NCBI GenBank assembly: GCA_021779535.1
Contig: JAJYAM010000004.1
Coordinates: 21,763 to 85,762, forward strand
Direction: 5' to 3'
From: Pseudomonadota bacterium
GTDB lineage: Bacteria; Pseudomonadota; Gammaproteobacteria; Steroidobacterales; Steroidobacteraceae
Length of the DNA stretch: 64,000 nt
Shown: positions 13,355 to 22,278 of the stretch, piece after piece
How the letters are laid out: the number at the start of each line of letters is the position of its first letter
Numbering within the stretch: position 1 is the stretch's first letter
The notes under the pieces: model-generated
What the model saw: only the letters and a program-made list of their open reading frames with translations
What the model was told of the DNA's origin: nothing
Databases searched by the model: none
Translations under genes and position numbers: made by a program

Positions 13355-14026
13355 TCAGGTCTCGTCCGGCGGCGCGCCGGGCATGGCAACGGCCTCGTCC
13401 ATCGCAGCGGCGAGCGCGGCCGGTTCTTGGGCGCCGGACAGTGCGTACTCGCCGTTGAACACGTACGTCGGAACCCCCGAGAAACCCAAGCTGGCCGCAT
13501 GGCGCTGCGCGGCGATGATCGCGTCCTGGCCGCTGCGCAGCGCAATCGCCCGGCTGGCCTCGCGCGCCTCCAAGCCGGCGTCGGCGGCAAGCCCCACCAG
13601 CGTATCGAAATCCCCGATGTCGGCGCCTTCTTCGAAGTAGGCTCGCATCAGCCGCTCCAGCATCGCGTCGGCGCAGCCCCGGCGCGCGGCGAGCGCGACC
13701 AGCAGATGGGAGCGACGGGTGTTCGGCACCCGCCCGATCCGCTCGAAACGGAACTCGATCCCCTGCGCGCGGCCCAGTTCGACGAGCATGCGATGCGTCC
13801 GATCGAGCGCCGCCCGATCGATGGAGCGGGCGGCCAGGTAGCTCTCCCGGTCGGCGCCGTCGACCGGCAGATCGGGATTGAGCTCGAACGGCCGCCAGGC
13901 CACCCGGGGTGCATGCTGCGCGCGAGCCGCGAGCGCGACCGCGAGTCGCCTCTTGCCGAGATAGCACCAGGGACACACGGTGTCGGCGTAAACGTCGATG
14001 CGTAGCGCTCGGATCATCCGCGCCAT
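13355..14026 (-). CDS. DsbA-family (FrnE-like) oxidoreductase
   Basis: MARMIRALRIDVYADTVCPWCYLGKRRLAVAL; GVPTYVFNGEYALSGAQ. Alternative start at 14017. Confidence 0.88.
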   Translation of the reverse strand: MARMIRALRIDVYADTVCPWCYLGKRRLAVALAARAQHAPRVAWRPFELNPDLPVDGADRESYLAARSIDRAALDRTHRMLVELGRAQGIEFRFERIGRVPNTRRSHLLVALAARRGCADAMLERLMRAYFEEGADIGDFDTLVGLAADAGLEAREASRAIALRSGQDAIIAAQRHAASLGFSGVPTYVFNGEYALSGAQEPAALAAAMDEAVAMPGAPPDET

Positions 14027-14106
14027 TCTACGCGGGCTCTTATCGGGGCGCGCCGGCGCGGGTATCATGACCCTCGGACGGCCACCACCGCGGCCGGTGA
14101 ATCTCC

Positions 14107-16584
14107 ATGCCGTCGAGCCTGCGAACGAAAACCCTGCTGATCGCGATCGCGATCACCGTGGCGTTTTCCGGACTCCTCGGCACCCTCGCCTATCTCGAGC
14201 ATCGCGCCGACAGCGCCGCGGCGAGCGCCCTCGCCCACGGCGCCGTCGCACGCCGGCTGGAGTCCGAGCTCGAACACCGTGCGCGGCACCTCGCGCGCGC
14301 GGCGGCGATCCAACTGGCGCCCGCGCTCGCCGCCGGCGATACGGCCACGGCCGCCGCGATCGGGCGTGGGCTCCTCGACCGGACCGGCGTGCACGCGGTC
14401 ACGATACGCGACGGCGCCGGGCGCGTCGCGTTCGCCGCCTCCCGGTCCGGGTCGGGCGCCACCGCCGGCGCGAACTACACCGCGACCGCGCCGGTCCTCG
14501 CGACGCCCGGCACCGGGAGTCGTCGGATCGGCACGATCGAGATCTCGTTCAGTCGCGCGGCCAGCGAACGCACCCTCGCGGACCTGCGCATCGAGATCGC
14601 GCGCAACGAGGCCTTGCAGAGCAAACGCTTCGCCACCGGCCTGCTCGGCCTCAGCGCGCTGATGCTGCTCGCCGGCATCGGCGGCGCCTGGTTTTTCGCC
14701 GACAGCCTCACCCGCCCGATCTCGCTGCTCGCCCGCAGCGCGGAACGCATCGGCCAGGGCGACTACTCGTACCCGTTGACGGTGCGCCGCAACGACGAAA
14801 TCGGCGATCTACAGGCGACGCTCGAGCGCATGCGCCTGACGCTGAGTGAAACGACGATCACGAAGCAGCACCTGGACACGGTGCTCGACAGCTTGAGCGA
14901 CGCGGTGTTCGTGACCTCGCCGGAGGGCCTGATCCGCAGCTGCAACGAAGCGACGTGCCGGCTGCTCGGGCGAACCGAGGAGGAGTTGCGGGGCAAGCCG
15001 CTGCTCGACATCGTCGACGCCGCGCACCGCGCCGCGTTCGATCCGACGCCGAGCGCCGGCGACGAACGCGAGACCGTGCTGCGGACCGCGAGCGGCCAGA
15101 CGATCCCGGTATCGATCGCCGCCTCGACGATCAGCAGCGCCGATCCCCAGTTCCAAGGCAACATCTACGTCGCGCGCAACATCACGGAACGCAAGCGCGC
15201 CGAGCGCCGCATCCGCTATCTCGCCCGCTACGACACGCTGACGAAGATGCCGAACCGGATGCAGTTCCAGCACATGCTGCAACAGGCGATCGCCCGATCG
15301 CGGCGCAACCAGCGTTCGCTCGCGCTCCTGTATCTCGATCTCGACCGGTTCAAGGACGTCAACGACACCTTCGGTCATGCGGCCGGCGACCGCACGCTCG
15401 AGATCCTGAGCGAGCGGCTGGCGCGGGCCTTGAGCAAGGACATCGTCATAGGGCGGCTCGCCGGCGACGAGTTCGCGATGTTCGTCGACGACCTGCCGCC
15501 GGACGTCGACCACCGCGCCGCGATCGGCACGATCGCGAGACGGTTGCTCGACGAAATCAGCCGGGCGTTCTACGTGAATCACCAGGAGGTGTACCTGACC
15601 GCGAGCGTCGGCATCGCGCTCTGCCCGGGCGACGCCGAGAACGTGATCGACCTGATCCGCAACGCCGACGCGGCGATGTACCACTCGAAGCAGAACGGGG
15701 GCAATTCCTGCGCGTTCTACGCCCCCGCGATGAACGCCGCCGCGGTCGAGCGGCTGATGCTCAAGAGCAAGCTCCGTCGCGCACTCGAACGCGAGGAGTT
15801 CCTGATCCTGTATCAGCCCAAGGTGGATCTGCGCACGGAGCGCATCGTCGGCGCCGAGGCGCTGTTGCGCTGGCGCTTGCCGGGCCACGGCGACATCCCG
15901 CCGTCGCAGTTCATCCCGCTCGCGGAGGAGACGCTTCTGATCCTCGACATCGGCGATTGGGTGATGAACAGGGTCTGCGCGGACTACGCGCGATGGCGGA
16001 CGCGGCTCCCCAACCCCGGCCGGATCGCGATGAACCTGTCGCTGCGCCAGCTGAAGCACGCGGGGTTCGTCACGCGGGCGCGGGCGATATTTCGCGACCA
16101 CCAGGTCTCGCCGACCAGCTTCGAGCTCGAGGTCACGGAGACCACGTTGATGACCGACCCGAAACGCACGATCGGCTTGCTCAACGACCTCTACGCGATG
16201 GGGCTGCACCTCGCCATCGATGATTTTGGCACCGGCTATTCCTCGCTGTCGGCGCTGCAACAGTTTCCGATCGGCACCCTGAAGATCGATCAGTCCTTCG
16301 TGCGCGGCGTCGCGAGCGACCCGGACGCGGCGGCGATCGTCCGGACGATCATCGACATGGGCAAGAGCCTCGAGCTCGAGGTCGTCGCCGAGGGCGTCGA
16401 GCGCCCGGAGCAGCTCGCGTTCCTGCGCGAGCGCGGCTGCGAGTTCGCGCAGGGCCGCTTGTTCGGCGACGCGATGACCGGCCCGGAATTTCTCGCGTTG
16501 CTCGAACGGCAAGCGCGCGGCGGGAGCGAACTCGGCGACGCGACCCACCCGGGGGCGACCCGCCGGCCGCTGCAGGCTTCTTGA
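14107..16584 (+). CDS. Membrane diguanylate cyclase/phosphodiesterase (sensor-HAMP-PAS-GGDEF-EAL)
   Basis: N-terminal TM, second TM before HAMP, PAS, GRLAGDEFAMFVD, GAEALLRW, DDFGTGYSSL, LKIDQSFV, AEGVE. Confidence 0.94.
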   Translation: MPSSLRTKTLLIAIAITVAFSGLLGTLAYLEHRADSAAASALAHGAVARRLESELEHRARHLARAAAIQLAPALAAGDTATAAAIGRGLLDRTGVHAVTIRDGAGRVAFAASRSGSGATAGANYTATAPVLATPGTGSRRIGTIEISFSRAASERTLADLRIEIARNEALQSKRFATGLLGLSALMLLAGIGGAWFFADSLTRPISLLARSAERIGQGDYSYPLTVRRNDEIGDLQATLERMRLTLSETTITKQHLDTVLDSLSDAVFVTSPEGLIRSCNEATCRLLGRTEEELRGKPLLDIVDAAHRAAFDPTPSAGDERETVLRTASGQTIPVSIAASTISSADPQFQGNIYVARNITERKRAERRIRYLARYDTLTKMPNRMQFQHMLQQAIARSRRNQRSLALLYLDLDRFKDVNDTFGHAAGDRTLEILSERLARALSKDIVIGRLAGDEFAMFVDDLPPDVDHRAAIGTIARRLLDEISRAFYVNHQEVYLTASVGIALCPGDAENVIDLIRNADAAMYHSKQNGGNSCAFYAPAMNAAAVERLMLKSKLRRALEREEFLILYQPKVDLRTERIVGAEALLRWRLPGHGDIPPSQFIPLAEETLLILDIGDWVMNRVCADYARWRTRLPNPGRIAMNLSLRQLKHAGFVTRARAIFRDHQVSPTSFELEVTETTLMTDPKRTIGLLNDLYAMGLHLAIDDFGTGYSSLSALQQFPIGTLKIDQSFVRGVASDPDAAAIVRTIIDMGKSLELEVVAEGVERPEQLAFLRERGCEFAQGRLFGDAMTGPEFLALLERQARGGSELGDATHPGATRRPLQAS

Positions 16585-16645
16585 TCGGCGCGGCCTCGAC
16601 CCGGCTCGCGGCCCGTCGCATCGGGCGCGAGCGAAGGCGGCGGTC

Positions 16646-18514
16646 TTGCTGACCGCCCGCGGCTTGTATTTGCGGCGTGGCACGCTGTCGCTCGTCGAGG
16701 ATGCGAGCTTCACGATCCATCGGGGCGAGAAGGTCGGGGTCGTCGGCGCGAACGGAGCCGGCAAATCGAGTTTGTTCGCGGCGCTGCGGGCCGACCTCGC
16801 ACCGGATCGCGGCGACCTGGAAGTGCCCGCGACGCTCGCGATCGCCCACGTCGAGCAGGAAGTGGAAGCGTGCGATCAGGCCGCGATCGAGTTCGTTCTG
16901 GACGGCGACGGGCGGTTGCGGGACGCGCAGGCGCGAATCGAGAGCGCGGAGCGCGAAGGCGATGCGCTGCGGCTCGCGCGGGCTCATGCCGAGTTCGAGA
17001 CGCTCGACGGTTACCGCGCGCGCGCGCGCGCCGCGGAAATCCTGCACGGCCTCGGCTTCACCGCGGCCGACCACGCGAAGACGGTGGCGCAGTTCTCGGG
17101 GGGCTGGCGGGTGCGCCTCGCGATGGCGCGGGCGCTCGGCTCCCGCGCGGACTTGCTGTTGCTCGACGAGCCGACCAATCATCTCGATCTCGACGCGATC
17201 GTTTGGCTCGAAGGCTGGCTCGGCGGTTTCTCCGGTACCCTGCTCGCCATTTCTCACGACCGGGAATTCCTCGACGCGATCGCCGGCCGCATCCTGCACG
17301 TCGAGAATCGCCGGATCCGGATCCATGCCGGCAACTATTCGCAGTTCGAGCGCAAGCGGGCCGAGGAGCTCGCGCAGCAAAACGCGCTGCGGTTGCGGCA
17401 GGAGCGCCGGATCGCCGAGATCGGCGCGTTCATCGACCGGTTCCGCGCGAAGGCGACCAAATCCCGGCAGGCGCAGAGCCGCCTGAAGACGCTCGAGCGG
17501 ATGGAGCGGATCATGCCGGCGCACGTCGACAGTCCGTTCGGCTTCTCGTTCGAGCCGCCGGCGAAGGCACCGCGGCCGCTGGTGACGCTGGAATCGGCGG
17601 CCTGCGGGCACGGAGGACGGATCGTGGTCGCGGGAATCGACGCGTCGATCGGGCCGCACGACCGGATCGCGTTGCTCGGACCGAACGGCGCCGGCAAATC
17701 GACGCTCACGCGGTTGCTCGCGGGCGAATCGCCGCCGCTCGCGGGCACGCGTACGGCGGCGGCGGATCTCGCGGTGGGATATTTCGCCCAGCATCAGCTC
17801 GAGCAGCTGCGCGCGACCGAAAGTCCGTTCTGGCATTTGCGCCACTCCGGCGGACCCGAGTACGCCCGCTGCGACGAGCAGCGCGTGCGCGACCACCTCG
17901 GCCGGTTCGGATTCGGCGGTGATCGCGTGTTCGAGCCGGTCGGGCGGTTCTCCGGCGGCGAGAAGGCCCGGCTGGCGCTCGCGCTGATCGTCGCGAGGCG
18001 CCCGAATCTGCTGCTGCTCGACGAGCCGACGAATCATCTGGATCTGGAGATGCGCCACGCGCTCACGGTCGCATTGCAGGATTTCGGCGGCGGCCTGGTG
18101 GTGGTCTCGCACGACCGGCACCTGATCCGCGCCGTCGCGGACTCGCTCTGGCTGGTCGCAGACGCGTCCCTCCGGCCGTTCGAGGGCGACCTCGACGACT
18201 ACCAAGAGTGGCTCCGGCGGCGCCGCAGCAGCGCTCGCGACGGCGCCCGGCCTCGCGCGCCGGCGGCGCGCGAGGCGGTCGCGCCGCGGCCGCGGCTCGC
18301 GCCGTTGCGCCGTGAGCTCGCGGATCTGGAAGCGCGGATCGCGGACCTCGGCGCGGAGCGCGCCGCGCTCGACCGCGCGATGGAGCGCGGGGAGGCCCCC
18401 GAGGGTGGCTACGCGCGCTATGGCGAACTCGTTCGCTCGATCGATGCACTCGAGGATCGCTGGCTCGAACTGGCCGAATCGATCGAGCGGCTCAAGGCCG
18501 CCGGCGGGGGCTGA
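16646..18514 (+). CDS. ABC-F family ATP-binding protein (YheS/Uup-like)
   Basis: Two ABC domains: GANGAGKSSLF and GPNGAGKSTLT, FSGGW/FSGGEKARLALAL, LLLDEPTNHLDLD/E. Confidence 0.94.
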   Translation: MLTARGLYLRRGTLSLVEDASFTIHRGEKVGVVGANGAGKSSLFAALRADLAPDRGDLEVPATLAIAHVEQEVEACDQAAIEFVLDGDGRLRDAQARIESAEREGDALRLARAHAEFETLDGYRARARAAEILHGLGFTAADHAKTVAQFSGGWRVRLAMARALGSRADLLLLDEPTNHLDLDAIVWLEGWLGGFSGTLLAISHDREFLDAIAGRILHVENRRIRIHAGNYSQFERKRAEELAQQNALRLRQERRIAEIGAFIDRFRAKATKSRQAQSRLKTLERMERIMPAHVDSPFGFSFEPPAKAPRPLVTLESAACGHGGRIVVAGIDASIGPHDRIALLGPNGAGKSTLTRLLAGESPPLAGTRTAAADLAVGYFAQHQLEQLRATESPFWHLRHSGGPEYARCDEQRVRDHLGRFGFGGDRVFEPVGRFSGGEKARLALALIVARRPNLLLLDEPTNHLDLEMRHALTVALQDFGGGLVVVSHDRHLIRAVADSLWLVADASLRPFEGDLDDYQEWLRRRRSSARDGARPRAPAAREAVAPRPRLAPLRRELADLEARIADLGAERAALDRAMERGEAPEGGYARYGELVRSIDALEDRWLELAESIERLKAAGGG

Positions 18515-19139
18515 GCGGCCGCGCGAGCCTCGCGTCGGTCGTCGCGACGACCCGGTCGAGCGCCGCGTCGGCGGCCGCCTCGAACGCGGCGACGATCGAG
18601 GTCATTCGATTCGCGATGGCGCGCCGCCGCGCGTCGGCGTCGATGCTCGCGATCACGCGGTCGGTCGACGCGTCGCCGAGGCGCGCGACGAAATGAGCGT
18701 CGATGGTCGGCGGGCCGCCGCGGCGCGGGTATTCGGCCTGGAATGCGGCCACTTCGATCTCCAGCCAATATCGCGGTCGCTCGACCGAGTGGTCCGGAAC
18801 CACGGTGCGCAGCCCCGAGCGCGCACGGAACTCGCCGATCGCGAGCTGTTCGATCACCTCGTCGAGCGGCGCATTCCAGCGCGCGCCCGCGAAGTGGTCG
18901 ACGCGCCGATCGGGGAACGACGCCGCGATGCGCGTCGAGTCGATCCCCGGCGCGACGATCGGCGTCAACACCTTCAAGCCCGTCGCGATGCCCGGGGCGC
19001 GAACGCCCGGGTGCGGCGACAACGCGTAGGAGGTCGGTGGCGGCCGGTCGCTGCGCAGGAACGAGCGGCTGCACGCGCCGAGGGCGATCGTCGCGGCGAC
19101 GCACAGCAGCGCGTGCCGCGCGAGCGCCGGGCGGGTCAC
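18492..19139 (-). CDS. ABC-type transport auxiliary lipoprotein (PqiC/DUF330-like)
   Basis: Lipobox ALGAC in MTRPALARHALLCVAATIALGACSRSF; adjacent to an MCE protein. Confidence 0.78.
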   Translation of the reverse strand: MTRPALARHALLCVAATIALGACSRSFLRSDRPPPTSYALSPHPGVRAPGIATGLKVLTPIVAPGIDSTRIAASFPDRRVDHFAGARWNAPLDEVIEQLAIGEFRARSGLRTVVPDHSVERPRYWLEIEVAAFQAEYPRRGGPPTIDAHFVARLGDASTDRVIASIDADARRRAIANRMTSIVAAFEAAADAALDRVVATTDARLARPLSPRRRP

Positions 19140-20071
19140 CTCGGCACCTCGACGCCGCGGCGCTGCGGGCGATACAGGATCTGCGACGGATCCTCGCGCA
19201 ACGACTGCGACAGGTCGCGCATTTGGCGGGCCGCGTCGCGACTTTCACGAACCAACGCATCGAATTGGGGCAACCCGTCGCGCGTGAAGCGGGTCAGCGC
19301 CGGACCGTTCGCGGCGACTAGCTGATCCAGCCGCCGGGTGGTGTCCGCGAGGTTGTCCGCAACCTCGGCGACGTGCTTCATCGTGGCGTCGATCTGCGGC
19401 GCGGACCGCTGCGAGATCGTCCGCAGCTGCACCGCGGCCGCATCCACCGCCTCGGTCGACGTGCGCACCTGCTGGACCAGCCGCTGGACGTCCCGGATCG
19501 TGGCCGGCAGCCGCTCGCTCGCGAGCTTCGCATTGTCGATCGTGACGCGCAGCGCGGCCACGTTGTGATCGCTGAACACCTGGTTCAGGCGGTCGACGAG
19601 CTCGACCGCGTGCGTCGTCAGTGCCGGAAGGCTGCCGAGCAACACGTCGAAATCCGACGGTGCCGACTGGATCACCGGATGGTGCAGCCCTTGCGCCAAA
19701 GGCCGCGGCGGGCCCGCGCGGGGATTCTGCTCGAGGTCGATGAACAGCAGCCCGGTGACGCCTTGCAGGCTGAGCGAGGCGCGCGTGCGGCTGTCGATCG
19801 GCGCCGTCGAATCGATGTCGGCGACCACCCGGACGCGCTTCGGATGGGACGGGTCCAGCGTGATTCGCGCGACCTTGCCGACGTCGACCCCGAGGTAGCG
19901 CACGGGGCTGCCCTTGGTCAAGCCGCTGACCGAACCCTCGAAATAGATCTCGTAGCGCGCAGTGGCGCGCCGGTCGCCACGCTCGGCGTACCAGAACACG
20001 AAACCCGTCGCGAGCGCGGCGATCAACAGCACGAACGCGCCGACGGCGACGTAATTCGCGTCCCTATCCAT
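19136..20071 (-). CDS. MCE (MlaD-like) family protein
   Basis: Single N-terminal TM; YEIYFEGSVSGLTKGSPVRYLGVDVGKV; coiled C-terminus. Confidence 0.92.
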   Translation of the reverse strand: MDRDANYVAVGAFVLLIAALATGFVFWYAERGDRRATARYEIYFEGSVSGLTKGSPVRYLGVDVGKVARITLDPSHPKRVRVVADIDSTAPIDSRTRASLSLQGVTGLLFIDLEQNPRAGPPRPLAQGLHHPVIQSAPSDFDVLLGSLPALTTHAVELVDRLNQVFSDHNVAALRVTIDNAKLASERLPATIRDVQRLVQQVRTSTEAVDAAAVQLRTISQRSAPQIDATMKHVAEVADNLADTTRRLDQLVAANGPALTRFTRDGLPQFDALVRESRDAARQMRDLSQSLREDPSQILYRPQRRGVEVPR

Positions 20072-20846
20072 TGCGCCCCTCTCGCGACGCGCGGGCCCTC
20101 GGACCGTGAAAGTAGGCCTGGATCCACGGATGCGGGTTCTCGACGATCCGGTCGAGCGTTCCGCTCGCCATCTTCCCGTCGAGGATCACGCCGACCCGGC
20201 CGCAGGTCCGAAACAGCGTGTCCAAGTCGTGCGTGATCATGACGACGGTCAAGTCCAGTTGCGAATGCAGATACAACAGTAGCTCATCGAACGCCGCCGC
20301 GGAAATCGGATCGAGACCCGCGGTCGGCTCGTCGAGGAACAGGAGTTCCGGCTCGAGCGCGAGGGCGCGCGCGAGCGCCGCCCGTTTCGTCATCCCGCCG
20401 GAGAGCTGCGAGGGGTATTTGCCGGCGGCGTCGGGCGGGAGACCGGCCATCGCGAGGCACAGACGGGATTGCTCGTCGAGCGCCGCCCGGGCGAGCCGCC
20501 GGTACTCCCGCAGCGGCAGTTGCACGTTCTCGGCGACGGTCAGCGAGCCGATCAACGCGCCGTTCTGGAAGGTGACGCCGAACCGCTGCACGACGTCGGA
20601 ACGCTCGGCGCGCGACATCGCGCCGACTTCGCGCCCGTACAATTCGACGCGGCCGGCGGTGGGCGGGTGCAGACCGAGGATCGTCCGCAGCAACACCGAT
20701 TTTCCGGTACCCGAGCCACCGACGATCCCGAAGATCTCGCGCGCGCCCACTTCCATCTCGAGACCGTCGTGAACGACCTGGCCGGCGAAGCGGTTCACGA
20801 GCCCGCGCACGCGAATCACCGTTTCCGCGGCGTCGAACATCGTCAA
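20064..20846 (-). CDS. ABC transporter ATP-binding protein (MlaF-like)
   Basis: GGSGTGKSVLLRTILGL, QLSGGMTKRAALARALALEPELLFLDEPTAGLDP. Confidence 0.94.
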   Translation of the reverse strand: MTMFDAAETVIRVRGLVNRFAGQVVHDGLEMEVGAREIFGIVGGSGTGKSVLLRTILGLHPPTAGRVELYGREVGAMSRAERSDVVQRFGVTFQNGALIGSLTVAENVQLPLREYRRLARAALDEQSRLCLAMAGLPPDAAGKYPSQLSGGMTKRAALARALALEPELLFLDEPTAGLDPISAAAFDELLLYLHSQLDLTVVMITHDLDTLFRTCGRVGVILDGKMASGTLDRIVENPHPWIQAYFHGPRARASREGRNG

Positions 20847-21958
20847 AAGCCCAGCCGCACGAACAGCACCGCGAACAAGGCATCGGCGAGGATCACGAAG
20901 AAGATCGATTGGACGACCGCGATCGTCGTCTGCCGGCCGAGTTCGCGCGGCGATTCGCGCACGCGCATCCCGCGATAGGTGCCGACGACCGCGATCAGGA
21001 CCGCGAACACGGGTGCCTTGATCAACCCCGCCCAGAACGTGGTCGGCGCGATCGCGGCGCGCAGCCGGTCCGCGAATTGCGGCCAGGAGATGTGCGCTTG
21101 ATAGTGCGCGAGCAATCCGCCGCCGAGCAGGCCGGTCGCGTCGGCGATCACCGTGAGCAGCGGCAATGCGATCGTCAGCGCGAGGATCCGGGGCACGACC
21201 AGCAGCTCGACCGGGTCCATGCCCATCGCCCGCAGCGCGTCGATCTCCTCGTTGAGCTGCATCGCACCGATCTCGGCCGCGAAGGCGCTGCCCGAGCGGC
21301 CGGCGACGATGATCGCGGTCAGCAGCACCCCCATTTCGCGGAGCACGGCGATCGCGATCAGATCGACGACGAAGATCTCGGCGCCGAACAGCCGCAGCTG
21401 CTGCGATCCCAGGTAGGCGACGATCACGCTGATCAAGAACGCGATCAGGCAGACGATCGGGATCGCGGTGACGCCGGTCTCATGGACGTGCCGCGTGAGC
21501 GACGGCAATCGCCACGACCGCGGCCGGCGAACGGCGCGCACGAGCACCGCGACGATGCGACCGACGAACGATGCGAACTCGCGCGCCTCATCGCCCCGGG
21601 AGAGCACCCAGCGGCCGAGCCTGGCCAGCGCGCCGTTCGGACCTGCGTCGTCCGCGGGGATCCCGGTGCGGGCGCGGTCGCGCAAGGCCTCGAGGAAGAC
21701 GACGTGCCGCGGCGGCGAGACGTGCTGGATCCGCACTCGTCCGCCCCCGATCGCTTCGAGTCGCATGAGCAGTGCCCACGCGGGCCCGATCCCCGGCGAC
21801 TCGGCCGCGGACCAGTCGCAAGTCAACGTGCCGGCGAGCGACGGCGGCAAGTCCCCGAGCCGGATCTGGACCTCGGCGAGCGCGCGGGCCGACCAATCGC
21901 CCGCGATCCGCAGATGCCAGTCGTCGCCGCCGCCGTCGAGCGCCAACGAACTCGGCAT
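20843..21958 (-). CDS. ABC transporter permease (MlaE-like) with N-terminal STAS domain
   Basis: N-terminal STAS-like segment followed by the MlaE core: ETGVTAIPIVCLIAFLISVIVAYLGSQQLRLFGAEIFVVDLIAIAVLREMGVLLTAIIVAGRSGSAFAAEIGAM. Confidence 0.92.
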   Translation of the reverse strand: MPSSLALDGGGDDWHLRIAGDWSARALAEVQIRLGDLPPSLAGTLTCDWSAAESPGIGPAWALLMRLEAIGGGRVRIQHVSPPRHVVFLEALRDRARTGIPADDAGPNGALARLGRWVLSRGDEAREFASFVGRIVAVLVRAVRRPRSWRLPSLTRHVHETGVTAIPIVCLIAFLISVIVAYLGSQQLRLFGAEIFVVDLIAIAVLREMGVLLTAIIVAGRSGSAFAAEIGAMQLNEEIDALRAMGMDPVELLVVPRILALTIALPLLTVIADATGLLGGGLLAHYQAHISWPQFADRLRAAIAPTTFWAGLIKAPVFAVLIAVVGTYRGMRVRESPRELGRQTTIAVVQSIFFVILADALFAVLFVRLGF

Positions 21959-21965
21959 CGCCGGA

Positions 21966-22199
21966 TCAGCCGGTCGACGGCGCCGCGGTCTTCTTGTGCG
22001 AGCCGTCGCAGAACGGCGGAGTCGCCGTGCGCTTGCAGGCGCAGAACCATACGCGCAGGTCGGCGCCCGCCTGGTGCTTCATCGGCGTGAACTCGGTGCC
22101 CTTGTGCGAACCGTCGCAAAACGGTTGCCGCGCGCTCTTGCCGCATCGGCACCACCAGTAGGTCTCTCCGGCCTTGACGTCGACCGCTATCGGTTCCAT
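21966..22199 (-). CDS. Tandem CDGSH iron-sulfur domain protein
   Basis: 77 aa with WCRCGKSARQPFCDGSHKG and FCACKRTATPPFCDGSHKK. Confidence 0.93.
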   Translation of the reverse strand: MEPIAVDVKAGETYWWCRCGKSARQPFCDGSHKGTEFTPMKHQAGADLRVWFCACKRTATPPFCDGSHKKTAAPSTG

Positions 22200-22278
22200 C
22201 AGCGGATCTTATCAGGCATGGGGATTCGTGTCGCCGCCATTGCCCCGGGCGCACCGCGGCCGTAAGGTCGGGCACGCG

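Noticed and set aside
14809-18205. Large minus-strand ORFs (14809..16764, 16349..18205) opposite the GGDEF-EAL and ABC-F genes
   Set aside because: Antisense GC-rich artefacts without recognisable motifs; the plus-strand genes are unambiguous.
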